Notes under the pieces: generated by a model
Database searches by the model: none
The model's input: the letters and a program-made list of their open reading frames with translations, nothing else
Told to the model about the DNA's origin: nothing
Shown here: positions 54,365 to 63,798 of the stretch, in pieces
How positions within the stretch are numbered: the first letter of the stretch is position 1
Layout: each line of letters opens with the position of its first letter
Program-made: the position numbers and the translations under genes
DNA from: Amphritea pacifica
GTDB lineage: Bacteria; Pseudomonadota; Gammaproteobacteria; Pseudomonadales; Balneatricaceae
Direction: 5' to 3'
Assembly (NCBI RefSeq): GCF_016924145.1
Contig: NZ_JAFFZO010000005.1
Span: forward strand, 1 to 64,000
DNA length: 64,000 nucleotides

Positions 54365-54571
54365 TCAGATAGCAACGATGTTTTCTGCTTGTGGACCGCG
54401 CTGACCTTGAGTTACAGAGAACTGTACCTGCTGGCCTTCTTCAAGAGTTTTGAAGCCGTTGCTCTGAATTGCACTGAAGTGTGCGAATACGTCAGGGCCG
54501 TTTTCCTGCTCGATGAAACCGAAGCCTTTGTCAGCGTTAAACCATTTAACAGTACCGGTTACAGTAGCCAT
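54365..54571 (-). CDS. Cold shock protein (CspA family)
   Basis: A 68-residue cold-shock domain with the RNP1 KGFGFIEQE and RNP2 VFAHFSAI motifs. It binds single-stranded RNA and DNA. The roughly 200-base AT-rich region upstream of its start would be a long 5' leader typical of cspA-type genes. Confidence 0.93.
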   Translation of the reverse strand: MATVTGTVKWFNADKGFGFIEQENGPDVFAHFSAIQSNGFKTLEEGQQVQFSVTQGQRGPQAENIVAI

Positions 54572-54776
54572 GTTAGTTGTCCTATTTTATAAATAATGTT
54601 TTGCCATCAGAGATGGCGGATGATGCAGGAATTTTTACTATACATTATGGAAACAGGACGAGAAGCTGAAACAGGATCTTCGAAATGATGCATAAAAATA
54701 CGGTGAATCTTCAAGCAGGTATTAATATATACACTTATATTTTTAATATCAACACATTAATTGGTTATATTCAGCT

Positions 54777-56243
54777 TTATATGGATTCTGAAACCTCTGG
54801 GGATGACGCTTCAACCTGATTGCGGGACCTGGATTTAGCCCGGTAGAGCGCCTGATCAGTGCGCTTAAACAGGGTGGCAGGAGACTCGTGGCTGATATAT
54901 TCGGCGACGCCAAAACTGGCGGTTACCTTCAGCTCAATCCCCTCGAGCGCTGTTAAGGAGGTCTCAATCTGCAAACGCATCTTTTCAGCTACCACGCAGG
55001 CATTCTTTTCACTGCAGTTAGGCAGGACGATAAAGAATTCATCACCGCCCCAGCGGCACAGGGTGTCGGCCTTGCGCAGGCTATCGGTGAGTATTCTGGC
55101 GACTCGAATAAGAATTTTATCTCCCAGCAGGTGGCCATAGGTATCATTGAACAGTTTAAAGTGATCAATATCCACCAGAATAGTGGACACCGGATGCTGG
55201 TGACGGTCGGCAAGCCTGAGAATCTGCTGATAGACTAACTCAAAGGCGTGACGGCTGGCGGTGCCGGTCAGAGGATCGGTATTGGCCAGCACTTCTAAAC
55301 GGCGCTGATAACCACCCAAAGTAAAGTGTTGCAGGAGTAATACCACCACCATAACTACCAGACTGATGAGAAGGTTGATCCAAAGGGTTGCGGTAATTTG
55401 TGATGCGCTTTGTTCGGTATGTTCAACGATAAGATACCAATCCAGTTCAGGCACAAAACGGGTTTTTATCAGGTATTGCTGGTCATTATGGCTATAGCTG
55501 TATGAGCCTCCGGGAGAGGAGAGTATCAATGGGGCTATATCGCCAAGTCCACTGAGGTTATGAATATCATCAGCGCCTTTGAACTGGCTGCCCTGCAGGG
55601 TGACTTTGCCCTGCCGGTCAATGAAATAGATCTGTCGGCCGTAACGGTTTTGATAAACCTCGATCAACTCTCTGATCTTTTGCGAGGCCAGACCGACTCC
55701 GATAATCCCCAGAAACCGTCCCTGGGCATCTTTAACCTTATGGTTGACGAACAGGGTTGTGGTGAAGCCATCGGCGGTATCCTGATCAAGGTTGATATCG
55801 AACTGCGCAGGCGTTTTGCGGCTGGTGAAATACCAGTCATCGGCCGGGTCTGATGCCGATACCTGCTTAATGATCCCGGAACTATGGTAATAGTTAGTGG
55901 TTTGTTCGGAAACAAAAAATGCAGTGAAGGCGTTATAACGCGTCTGGATCGATTTAAGGTAGCGCTGCATCTGCTCTGGATAGTGCTCGCCGTTCTCAAT
56001 CCAGTCATGAACAAAGGTGTCCTGCGCCATCAGCGATGAAACCAGCACGGGTTGTAACAGGTCTCGCTGTACCTCTGAGTAAACGGTGTCACTGGTCAGC
56101 GGTAGGGTGTTGGTTTTGATATGCTGATTCAGCGAGTTATTGGCAACAAAATAACTGATAAAACTGATGGTGGCGAAGGCAACGCTTAGTAACACGCTGC
56201 TAATCAGGATAAAAGAGGGTTTACGTAACGTTATCGGCTTCAT
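54777..56243 (-). CDS. Diguanylate cyclase with extracellular sensor domain
   Basis: A 488-residue membrane protein: an N-terminal membrane helix (about 12-33), a periplasmic dCache-like domain, a second helix (about 285-305, INLLISLVVMVVVLLLQHF) and a GGDEF domain. The active motif WGGDEF is intact and an RxxD inhibitory site (RKAD) sits five residues before GGDEF. It should make cyclic di-GMP in response to an external ligand, possibly an amine given the neighbours, which is speculative. Confidence 0.9.
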   Translation of the reverse strand: MKPITLRKPSFILISSVLLSVAFATISFISYFVANNSLNQHIKTNTLPLTSDTVYSEVQRDLLQPVLVSSLMAQDTFVHDWIENGEHYPEQMQRYLKSIQTRYNAFTAFFVSEQTTNYYHSSGIIKQVSASDPADDWYFTSRKTPAQFDINLDQDTADGFTTTLFVNHKVKDAQGRFLGIIGVGLASQKIRELIEVYQNRYGRQIYFIDRQGKVTLQGSQFKGADDIHNLSGLGDIAPLILSSPGGSYSYSHNDQQYLIKTRFVPELDWYLIVEHTEQSASQITATLWINLLISLVVMVVVLLLQHFTLGGYQRRLEVLANTDPLTGTASRHAFELVYQQILRLADRHQHPVSTILVDIDHFKLFNDTYGHLLGDKILIRVARILTDSLRKADTLCRWGGDEFFIVLPNCSEKNACVVAEKMRLQIETSLTALEGIELKVTASFGVAEYISHESPATLFKRTDQALYRAKSRSRNQVEASSPEVSESI

Positions 56244-56442
56244 TGTGTCTTGATCTGTCGGGTAGTGGAGTTATTGGCCGACAGCCGAAATCATCCCTGG
56301 TGTCGAAGACGATATCTTAACAGATTTACATTGCACTCTTCAGCTAATCCTGTTGTTAACTGGTGATAGGGTTTCATTGCCAGGCAGACGGGTGTTTAAG
56401 CAGGTGGCGGGCAGTTAGGGGGGGGGGAGGTCAGACTCTGGA

Positions 56443-56469
56443 TAAAAAAAAAACGCCCGAAAGGGCGTT
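56443..56469 (-). terminator. Intrinsic terminator after second potF gene
   Basis: AACGCCC-GAAA-GGGCGTT forms a 7-bp hairpin; the minus-strand reading ends in a long T run (AAAAAAAAA on the plus strand). Confidence 0.85.
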
Positions 56470-56501
56470 AATACGGAGTAAAAAACTTCAGTAAATAGTT
56501 T

Positions 56502-57623
56502 CTAGTTGCCGGTTTTGATATCAGACCAGGTACGGCTGCGTATGCGGGCAACATTTGCTGGTAGCGTCGCTGGCATATACAGACGGGCACGGATTTCGGT
56601 ATCGGGGTAGATTGAGGTATCAGAGGTTATTTCAGGGTCAACCAGCTCAGTCGATGCGCTGTTAGGGTTGGCATACCAGACGTAGTTGGTAATCTCGGCA
56701 ATAATCTCTGGTCGCAGCAGGAAGTTGATAAACTTGTGTGCGTTCTCGGCGTGTTTGGCATCTGATGGGATCAGCAACATATCAAACCAGATCTCAGTGC
56801 CCTCTTTCGGAATGCTATAGCCAATTTCTATACCGTTACCCGCTTCTTCTGCGCGGGCCTGGGACTGAAACACATCGCCTGAATAGCCGATCGCGACACA
56901 GGTATCGCCGTTGGCCAGATCATTGACATACTGAGACGAGTTGAACTGACGCAGGTAGGGGCGCACAGCTTTCAGTGTCTGTGCTGCTGGGTTGTCTTTC
57001 TTATGAACCGCTTTTGACGTATCGGTGGACGACTGGCCTGTGTAAAGCAGTGCCAGAGGGTAGATCTCATCCGGTGAGTCGAGAAAGGTGACACCACACT
57101 CTTTCAGCTTTTTCATATTTTCCGGGTTAAATACCAGATCCCAGCTATCCACGGGGGCATCTTCCCCCAGCACGGCCTTCACCTGCTGAATGTTATAACC
57201 AATACCGGTGGTGCCCCAGAGGTAGGGGACGCCATACTGGTTTCCCGGATCTTTCTTATCCAGCAGGTCCATCAGAGATGGGTCAAGGTTGCCGAGGTTT
57301 GTCAGCTTGTCTTTCTGCAGTGGTTGAAAAATGCCTGCTTTGATCTGCTGTTCCATAAAGTGTGAGCTGGGGACAACAAGATCATAACCGGAATTGCCTG
57401 CCAGTAGCTTAGCCTCGAGGGTTTCATTGCTGTCATAGACGTCATAAACCACTTTGATGCCCGTCTCCGCTTCAAATTTAGCCAGCGTATCTTCAGCAAT
57501 ATAGTCTGACCAGTTGTAGAAGTTAAGAACATCCTCTGCCTGAGCAATGGAGGCTGAAGCTGCCAGGCTGAATGTAGATATCTGTAACGCTTTTCTGATC
57601 AGGGAAGGTAAAGTCTTTGTCAT
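56502..57623 (-). CDS. Second polyamine-binding protein (PotF/SpuD-like)
   Basis: A 373-residue periplasmic binding protein with a signal peptide (ending ASASIAQA before EDVL) and the same NFYNWSDYIAED and YDVYDSNETLEAKLLAG motifs as potF. It is 3' of a glutamine-synthetase-like gene on the same strand and has no permease or ATPase next to it, so it may use the PotGHI complex or feed the second synthetase's substrate. Confidence 0.88.
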   Translation of the reverse strand: MTKTLPSLIRKALQISTFSLAASASIAQAEDVLNFYNWSDYIAEDTLAKFEAETGIKVVYDVYDSNETLEAKLLAGNSGYDLVVPSSHFMEQQIKAGIFQPLQKDKLTNLGNLDPSLMDLLDKKDPGNQYGVPYLWGTTGIGYNIQQVKAVLGEDAPVDSWDLVFNPENMKKLKECGVTFLDSPDEIYPLALLYTGQSSTDTSKAVHKKDNPAAQTLKAVRPYLRQFNSSQYVNDLANGDTCVAIGYSGDVFQSQARAEEAGNGIEIGYSIPKEGTEIWFDMLLIPSDAKHAENAHKFINFLLRPEIIAEITNYVWYANPNSASTELVDPEITSDTSIYPDTEIRARLYMPATLPANVARIRSRTWSDIKTGN

Positions 57624-57758
57624 TACGTCGCGCCTCTCATCGGAGTTTACTGATGTTGTTTACAGTATATTCCGTGACTCCTTAACCCAGAATGACGCAG
57701 GTTAAGGAGTTACGGACTGTAAGCATAATTTCTTGTTTTTAAGTTTGTAAGCTTAGCT

Positions 57759-59105
57759 TTAAACAGTGAGTAACAGGTATTCACGCTCCCAGGAACTGAT
57801 GACTTCGTGGAAGGTTTCAAACTCTGCCCGTTTGACGCCCAGATAAGCTTCAACGAATTCCGTACCCATGATTTCACCGAGTTCGGGACACTCTTCCAGC
57901 AGGCGCAATCCCTCACCAAGGGAACGGGCAACCTCGACGGTTTCATCTTCATCAGCGGCAAGATCGGTAACCGGTTTGCTGGGAGTGCATCCCTGTTCAA
58001 GGCCCAGATATCCGCACGCCAGACTGGCGGCTATCGCCAGGTAGGGGTTGCAGTCAGAGCCCGGGAAACGGTTTTCGATTCGTGTCGCTGCCAGTGGTGC
58101 GATAGGTACCCGGAGGCCGGTGGTGCGGTTATCGATGCCCCACTTAAAGTTAACCGGCGCAGCAATATCCGGTGCAAAACGGCGGTAGGAGTTCACATTG
58201 GGTGCATAGAATGAGATCGCTTGTGGCGTGTATTTCTGCAATCCGCCCAGATAGTGATAGAACTTCTCAGAGAACTCATTCTCTTTATCGCCGGCAAATA
58301 TATTCTCACCGGTTTTAATATCGATCAGGCTCTGATGGATATGCATCGCACTGCCGGGCTCATGCTGCATCGGTTTGGCCATGAAGGTGGCATACATATT
58401 ATGCTTCATGGCGGTTTCCCGCAGGGTGCGTTTGAACACAAATACCTGATCAGCCAGGTCCAGTGCATCACCGTGGAGGAAGTTTATCTCCATCTGCGCA
58501 GCACCTGATTCATGGATCAGGGTATCAACATCCAGCCCTTGTGCTTCGCAGTAACTGTATAGGGTGTCGATCACCGGATTAAATTCGTTAACCGCATCAA
58601 TCCCATAAGACTGACGTGCTGTTTCTCTGCGACCGGAGCGGCCTGTAGCCGGTTTCAGTTCATAATCCGGATCGGTGTTTTTCTGAATCAGATAGAACTC
58701 GACTTCCGGAGCGATAACCGGACGCAACCCCTTTTGCTCGTAAAGCTTCAGTACCCTGCGAAGAACAGAACGGCTGGATAACGGGTGTAGCTGTCCATCG
58801 CTGGTGTAGCAATCGTTAATAACCTGTGCGGTGGGTTCGTCTGCCCAGGGCACTAATCGCAGTGTATTGGCGTCCGGCACCAGAACCATATCCCGGTCGG
58901 CCGGATCCACTATATCATAGTGGTTATCAGCCCATTCGCCTGTTACGGTTTGTACCAGCAGCGTTTCAGGAATCTTACCTCCTTTTTCTGCCAGGTACTT
59001 TTTAGTGGGGTAAAACTTACCCCGGGCGTTGCCGGTCATGTCCGGCAGGGTCGATTCGACCTCGGTAATCCCGTTTTCTTTGAGAAACCTTTCCACGGCT
59101 TCCAT
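57759..59105 (-). CDS. Second glutamine synthetase-like gamma-glutamylpolyamine ligase
   Basis: A 448-residue glutamine-synthetase-fold enzyme. It has APEVEFYLIQ, ESGAAQMEINFLHG, PGSAMHIHQSLID and NSYRRFAPDIAAPVNFKWG in order. Sequence features are closer to the SpuB/PauA branch than to the PuuA-like copy at 45630, so it may use a different amine. It is divergent from the PuuB-like oxidase with about 330 bases between them. Confidence 0.8.
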   Translation of the reverse strand: MEAVERFLKENGITEVESTLPDMTGNARGKFYPTKKYLAEKGGKIPETLLVQTVTGEWADNHYDIVDPADRDMVLVPDANTLRLVPWADEPTAQVINDCYTSDGQLHPLSSRSVLRRVLKLYEQKGLRPVIAPEVEFYLIQKNTDPDYELKPATGRSGRRETARQSYGIDAVNEFNPVIDTLYSYCEAQGLDVDTLIHESGAAQMEINFLHGDALDLADQVFVFKRTLRETAMKHNMYATFMAKPMQHEPGSAMHIHQSLIDIKTGENIFAGDKENEFSEKFYHYLGGLQKYTPQAISFYAPNVNSYRRFAPDIAAPVNFKWGIDNRTTGLRVPIAPLAATRIENRFPGSDCNPYLAIAASLACGYLGLEQGCTPSKPVTDLAADEDETVEVARSLGEGLRLLEECPELGEIMGTEFVEAYLGVKRAEFETFHEVISSWEREYLLLTV

Positions 59106-59433
59106 AAATCACCTACTTGTAGAGTTAATCCGATTGCCTGCTATTCACTACTTACTATAGAAGTAATGGATCTGAGTGCAGCGTTTACTGTGAAACTGTT
59201 CAAATAATATGTCGGCTGTGTGACCTTTTAAGTCGTCTGTTGTGTGACTATTAGTCGAAACATTATTCGGGTTTTAGGTTATTTCATGAATATTTAAAAA
59301 TCAACACTAATTTTATATTTGTTACCGTTTTTCGGGGTTGTTGTTCAATTAAATTAGAATTATTATTCGGTTTGTTGTGTGGTCTTGTCTTTTTTATATC
59401 GGTTAATGTGGTTTTTTTATGGAGACCCCGAAC
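59106..59433. promoter_or_regulatory. Divergent AT-rich control region with TGTGTGAC repeats
   Basis: The gap between the second synthetase and puuB contains TGTGTGAC at 59217-59224 and again at 59241-59248, each followed by an AGTCG, and a related TTGTGTGG near 59375. The repeats are on the same strand 24 bases apart. They may be regulator half sites, for example for the TetR protein at 60842 or another regulator. Confidence 0.4.
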
Positions 59434-60717
59434 ATGAGTCTTAACAATTTTCAGCCCTCCTATTATGTTGCTTCGGCCAATGACAGGCCTGATTATCCTG
59501 CGTTAATAGGGGAGCAACAGGCTGATATCTGTATTATCGGTGCCGGTTATACCGGGCTGTCGGCGGCACTGCATCTGGCAGAGAAAGGCTACTCTGTGAC
59601 CCTGCTGGAGAGTGAAACAGTGGGGTGGGGCGCGTCTGGTCGAAATGGTGGACAGGTCTGCCCTGGCCATAATATGGGACATGCTGAGCTGATTAAAAAA
59701 GTGGGTCAAAAAGCCGCTGATTCTTTATGGCAAAGTTCTCTTGATTCGGTGCAGCTGGTTAAAGATCTGATCGAACAGCATCAGATCCGTTGTGATCTGA
59801 AGCAGGGCGTGATGCATGTCTCTGCAAAGCCGGGGCATGTTGCAGAGATGTGCGAGAGCGTTGAGTATAAGCACCGGGTGCTGGGTTACGACAAGATCCG
59901 TTTTGTCCCTGATAGTGAAGTACAGGCGATGCTGGGTACAGATCGGTATTTTGGCGGTGAATACTGGGAGGAGGGGATTCACCTGCACCCGTTGAATTAT
60001 GCCCTTGGTCTGGCATCTGCAGCGACCAAAGCCGGTGCGATTATCCATGAGCACAGCCGGGTGACCGGTTACACCACCGGAAAAGATGCAGAGGTATGCA
60101 CCGACACAGGTGTTGTCAAAGCGAAATATATTCTGTTGGCCTGTAACGGCTATCTGGGCAAGCTTGAGCCTCGCATAGCCGGTAAAATTATGCCGATCAA
60201 TAATTTTATCATTGCTACTGAGCCGCTGACGGATGAGCTGTGTCGCAAAATTAACCGCGATGATGTCGCCGTGGCAGATTCCCGGTTTGTAATCAATTAT
60301 TTCAAACTGTCGGGAGACAACCGGTTGCTCTGGGGCGGGGGTGAGAACTACAGCAGCCGTTTTCCTAACGATATTCCGGCGTTTGTGCGGCCTTATATGT
60401 TGCAGTTCTACCCGGAGTTGAAGGATGTGAGGATCGACTATGGCTGGGGAGGAACCCTGGCCATAACCCTTAACCGAATGCCCCATTTCGACCGGATAGA
60501 TGACAACCTCTTCGTCGCGCAGGGATATTCCGGCCATGGCGTAGCGCTGGCAACGCTGGGTGGAAAACTGATGGCTGAAGCGATCAGTGGTTCTGCAGAG
60601 AGGTTTGATCTGTTTACCCGAGTGCCCACACCGACATTCCCGGGCGGAACGTTGCTGCGCTGGCCCGGCCTGGTGGCGGGCATGCTGTATTATTCGATGC
60701 GTGACCGTTTCTTCTGA
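59434..60717 (+). CDS. puuB: Gamma-glutamylputrescine oxidase (PuuB-like)
   Basis: A 427-residue FAD-dependent oxidoreductase of the DAO type. The Rossmann motif ADICIIGAGYTGLSAALHLAE and GWGASGRNGGQV are near the N-terminus; GHGVALATLGGKLMAEAI near the end completes the FAD site. It oxidises gamma-glutamyl-putrescine to the aldehyde. The ATG at 59434 has GGAG 9 bases upstream and gives MSLNNFQPSYY; the ATG at 59419 is a possible alternative. Confidence 0.85.
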   Translation: MSLNNFQPSYYVASANDRPDYPALIGEQQADICIIGAGYTGLSAALHLAEKGYSVTLLESETVGWGASGRNGGQVCPGHNMGHAELIKKVGQKAADSLWQSSLDSVQLVKDLIEQHQIRCDLKQGVMHVSAKPGHVAEMCESVEYKHRVLGYDKIRFVPDSEVQAMLGTDRYFGGEYWEEGIHLHPLNYALGLASAATKAGAIIHEHSRVTGYTTGKDAEVCTDTGVVKAKYILLACNGYLGKLEPRIAGKIMPINNFIIATEPLTDELCRKINRDDVAVADSRFVINYFKLSGDNRLLWGGGENYSSRFPNDIPAFVRPYMLQFYPELKDVRIDYGWGGTLAITLNRMPHFDRIDDNLFVAQGYSGHGVALATLGGKLMAEAISGSAERFDLFTRVPTPTFPGGTLLRWPGLVAGMLYYSMRDRFF

Positions 60718-60841
60718 GCTGACGTGTCATACGGAAACCAGTGTTAATGCGCCCGGTTTTAATAACCCGATGTTTTCAGAACCCGGATAATTCAGTCTAT
60801 AATGCCCGCCAATCAGAGCACGTTAACCAGAGAGAGTTGAG

Positions 60842-61513
60842 TTGGAAGAGCAGGAACCGAAATTGACAGAGAATCGCCGGGTAAAAGCGGCCCCTGATCT
60901 GGCTCCGCGAAATGCGCCGGTTCAGGGGCGTTCTAAGCTACGTTCAAAGCAGATTATTGATATCACCGGAGAACTGCTGGAACGGGTTGGACTGGATGAT
61001 CTGAATACGATTCTGATCGCTAAAGAGGTGGGGATCTCGGTCGGCTCCCTGTATCACTACTTCCCGAATAAGCACGCTATTCTCTATGCGATGGGGTCGC
61101 GCTGGCTGGAAACCGTCGAAGCAGCACTGGATGAGATCGCCCGCTGGCCGGTTGAAGAGCTGCCGCTGGACACACTGGTTGAGCGGATGCTGGCACTGAA
61201 ACTGAAAACCTACAAACAGCAGAAAGCGATCCTGACACTGGTGCAGGCGATGTTCTCCGTGCCCGAGTTGCGGGAGCTGGATGAACAGCACGACGAGCTG
61301 GAAATTTCACGGATGGCTGAGGTGTTCAAACGGATCGGCATTAACCGCCATCTGAAAGAGCGGGAGCGTCTGGGACGCCTCTACCTTGAGGTCACCCACA
61401 GTGTCATGCTGGTGGTGGTGAATCAAAAAGGCGAGCGGGCAAAGCGCACCCTCGCGGATCTGAAAATGATCATCTGCAATCTGCTGGGACAATACTCACC
61501 GGAAAATCATTAA
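60842..61513 (+). CDS. TetR-family regulator
   Basis: A 223-residue regulator. The TetR helix-turn-helix sits around residues 40-75 (TILIAKEVGISVGSLYHYFPNK), preceded by a basic N-terminal extension of about 30 residues. The TTG start at 60842 has GAGAG just upstream. It lies 124 bases after puuB, so it may regulate polyamine catabolism. The ligand domain has no recognisable pocket signature. Confidence 0.85.
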   Translation: MEEQEPKLTENRRVKAAPDLAPRNAPVQGRSKLRSKQIIDITGELLERVGLDDLNTILIAKEVGISVGSLYHYFPNKHAILYAMGSRWLETVEAALDEIARWPVEELPLDTLVERMLALKLKTYKQQKAILTLVQAMFSVPELRELDEQHDELEISRMAEVFKRIGINRHLKERERLGRLYLEVTHSVMLVVVNQKGERAKRTLADLKMIICNLLGQYSPENH

Positions 61514-61679
61514 GGCTACCACCGCTAACGGTCGACGGAACCAGCCCGATTTCTGTTCTCTTTTATAAAGTTGATCAGGTTTTACTAGCGTTTTTCGGCG
61601 AAATATCAGGGACGGGTTAAACTGAAATAGCCGACATATGTCTGCTACAGCAGCCGCTTAGCGATTAAGGGAGCGTCTT

Positions 61680-61988
61680 ATGCTACAGTATATGATCACC
61701 TATATCGGAGGGGACAAACCCGCAACTGTCGAAGAGGGACAACAGCATTACGCCCTCTATAAGGACTGGCTCCGTTCTCTGGGCAGTGTGGTGCTTAATC
61801 CTGCCACACCTTTCAGAATCACCCATACAGTCAATCCAGACGGCAGTGTCAGCATTGGCAGTGCATCATCGATGTCGGGGTATTCCGTCATTGAGGTGGA
61901 CTCGATGGAAACCGCCGTTAAGGCGGTTAAAAGATGTCCGTTTCTGGGAATTAATGGCTCGCTGGAAGTGTCTGAGCTGGTGACTTAG
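61680..61988 (+). CDS. YCII-related small protein
   Basis: A 102-residue protein with a ferredoxin-like alpha-beta pattern: a first strand MLQYMITYIGGDKPA, a helix around QHYALYKDWLRSLG, then a strand YSVIEVDSMETAVKAV and KRCPFLGINGSLEV. This resembles YCII/DGPF-type proteins, but the YciI active-site His is not obvious. Its function is unknown. It is convergent with the hydrolase gene, 4 bases apart. Confidence 0.6.
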   Translation: MLQYMITYIGGDKPATVEEGQQHYALYKDWLRSLGSVVLNPATPFRITHTVNPDGSVSIGSASSMSGYSVIEVDSMETAVKAVKRCPFLGINGSLEVSELVT

Positions 61989-61992
61989 AGAC

Positions 61993-62751
61993 TCAGCCTT
62001 CTGTCTGATTGAATCCGGGATAGCGCTCGGTTGGAGCGTTTGTTATCTCTAACCACTCTGTCAGCGCCTGAGTGACCGCTTCCGGCTGCTCCATTGTCGA
62101 CATATGGCCCGATTGAGCGATCACCTGAACCCTGCTGTGAACAACCAGTTCAGCCATCGCCTCATGCTGACTGACCGGGCTCCAGAGATCATCGCTGCCG
62201 CAGATAAACAGAGTAGGGCAGCTCAGTGACCGTAATACTTCAGTGGCATCAGGGCGGTTTAAAAGAGCGGTTTGCTGAGCTTCAAATTGAGCAACTGTTT
62301 TGCGTTCAATCATATCGAGAATGGTGTTACACAGTTTTGTGTCTTTAAGATGTTGCGGCAGCACCATCCCCTGCATCCACTCCTGACCCATCGTTCGCAT
62401 GCCATGATGGCGGGCTTTCTCAATCAGCGCCATTCGCCCGGCCCGTTCTTTTTCCCCGGCGGCGCTGGGTGCCAGCGGCAGATAACCGGTATCCATCAAT
62501 AACAGATGACTGAGCCTTTGCGGTGCTTGACGGGCTACCTCCAGCGCCACTCTGCCGCCCATCGAGTGACCAGCAAGTACACATGACTCGGGTGCAAGAT
62601 CAAGTGTTATACGGGCCATCTCGGCCAGACTATCGGCGTTACCGTAATCGATCACCTGACATTCGTATCCTTGCTGGATCAGATCATCAACCTGACTCTG
62701 CCAGACCGCATGATCACAGATTAAACCTGGCAAAAAAACAAGGGCAGACAT
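61993..62751 (-). CDS. Alpha/beta hydrolase
   Basis: A 252-residue alpha/beta hydrolase with the nucleophile elbow GHSMGG, an oxyanion region LPGLICDHAVW near the N-terminus, an acid in FICGSDDLWSPV and the catalytic His in AQSGHMSTMEQP. It is likely an esterase or related serine hydrolase; the substrate is unknown. Confidence 0.85.
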   Translation of the reverse strand: MSALVFLPGLICDHAVWQSQVDDLIQQGYECQVIDYGNADSLAEMARITLDLAPESCVLAGHSMGGRVALEVARQAPQRLSHLLLMDTGYLPLAPSAAGEKERAGRMALIEKARHHGMRTMGQEWMQGMVLPQHLKDTKLCNTILDMIERKTVAQFEAQQTALLNRPDATEVLRSLSCPTLFICGSDDLWSPVSQHEAMAELVVHSRVQVIAQSGHMSTMEQPEAVTQALTEWLEITNAPTERYPGFNQTEG

Positions 62752-62921
62752 CGCTTCTCTCCGTCAATTAAGGGATAAGCTTGTTTGTATCATCTGCTCA
62801 GGGGTTTCACCAGAAATTTAAGAAGAGGCTTCAAACAGACCGGACGATATCCGGTTAACATCGCTTCCAGTAGTCATTCCTGATAACGGAAGCGTTCAAT
62901 AGCAGAGGTCAGAAGAGTCTC

Positions 62922-63140
62922 TTAAACCCGTAACAGGGCCTTCGCCAGCCGTTCAGACAGCTGATCTTCAGTGAACTGAGGTTCGTTTGGTGGATAAAGA
63001 CTATCTTCATCAAAATCAAAACCATTCTCACGGGCCAGGGCAAACATCTCTTTCATCTTAATGCAGCCTTTTAGTTTTTCACCCACATCCGGGGATGTTC
63101 TGGCCAGGTTGGAAAAATCGGCAATTTGCTGGATCGACAT
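62922..63140 (-). CDS. Nif11-domain small protein, copy 1
   Basis: A 72-residue protein with a Nif11-type N-terminus (MSIQQIADFSNLARTSPDVGEKLKG..., then ALARENGFDFDEDSL). It lacks the double-glycine and core peptide of Nif11-type RiPP precursors. Instead it ends in an extension (YPPNEPQFTEDQLSERLAKA) that is shared with the neighbouring copy. Its function is unknown. Confidence 0.7.
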   Translation of the reverse strand: MSIQQIADFSNLARTSPDVGEKLKGCIKMKEMFALARENGFDFDEDSLYPPNEPQFTEDQLSERLAKALLRV

Positions 63141-63180
63141 AATATTGCTCTCTCAATTTAATTTAGGTGGATGGTAAGCG

Positions 63181-63205
63181 GAAAGTGGAGATTCCACTGT
63201 TTCCT
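63181..63205. other. Hairpin in the leader of nif11 copy 1
   Basis: AGTGGA-GAT-TCCACT pairs perfectly and the flanking GAAA/TTTC extend it. It lies 40 bases upstream of the first nif11 gene on the minus strand, so it may act as a 5' leader structure or end the transcript of the second copy. Confidence 0.4.
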
Positions 63206-63440
63206 GAATCGAGAAGGGGTTTGCAATCTATATACCGATTACAGATATCTGGTTGTCTTTAATGAGTCAATTAAAACAATAGTTTATATCGGTTTTGTTT
63301 GAGTGTGCCTTGTCAGCACTATGACATTTCTATCGCTGCTGAAGCGTTCCTTACAAAAATACAGGATACGCTGTCACTTCACGACTGACTGTACATCCGG
63401 TCGGTCAGTAGTAAAGTAACACTGTACCGGGCTTTTATTC
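63206..63440. other. Spacer between the two nif11 genes
   Basis: AT-rich with no reading frame that I can support. I found no second copy of the FNR-like box seen near 63799. It presumably contains the promoter for copy 1. Confidence 0.4.
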
Positions 63441-63665
63441 TCATGCATAAAAACGCAGCAGAACTTTCACGAGCCGGTCAGACAGTTGATCCTCGGTAAA
63501 CTGGGGCTTGTTGGGTGGATAGAGACTGTCTTCCTCGAAAAAGAAGCCAAGATCCTGTGCCAGTGCAAGCATATCGGTTAACCGGTGGCAATTTTTGAGT
63601 TTCCTGCTCAGCTCAGGTGTTTGCCTGGCTTTACTGGAAAATGCAGCGATCTGATGTGTCAACAT
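63441..63665 (-). CDS. Nif11-domain small protein, copy 2
   Basis: A 74-residue paralogue of the preceding small protein. The shared pattern is a Nif11-like N-terminal region (HQIAAFSSKARQTPELSRKL, ALAQDLGFFFEEDSL) and a nearly identical tail (YPPNKPQFTEDQLSDRL...LLR). The pair is about 300 bases apart and on the same strand. An FNR-like box lies 134 bases upstream of its start. Confidence 0.7.
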   Translation of the reverse strand: MLTHQIAAFSSKARQTPELSRKLKNCHRLTDMLALAQDLGFFFEEDSLYPPNKPQFTEDQLSDRLVKVLLRFYA

Positions 63666-63798
63666 AACGGTACTCTCCTGTTGTTAGACAGAACGTATTG
63701 AGTGAATACGCTAATCACGATTTAGGCTCTGTCTACCCTTCTGCAAAATACATTCCTCCGATGATCGCTGTAATAAGTGCTTATAATCCATAGTGTTA

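Noticed and set aside
56418-56427. Ten-base G tract as a phase-variable site
   Set aside because: It lies in a non-coding gap downstream of a gene end and does not overlap a start or promoter that I can identify.
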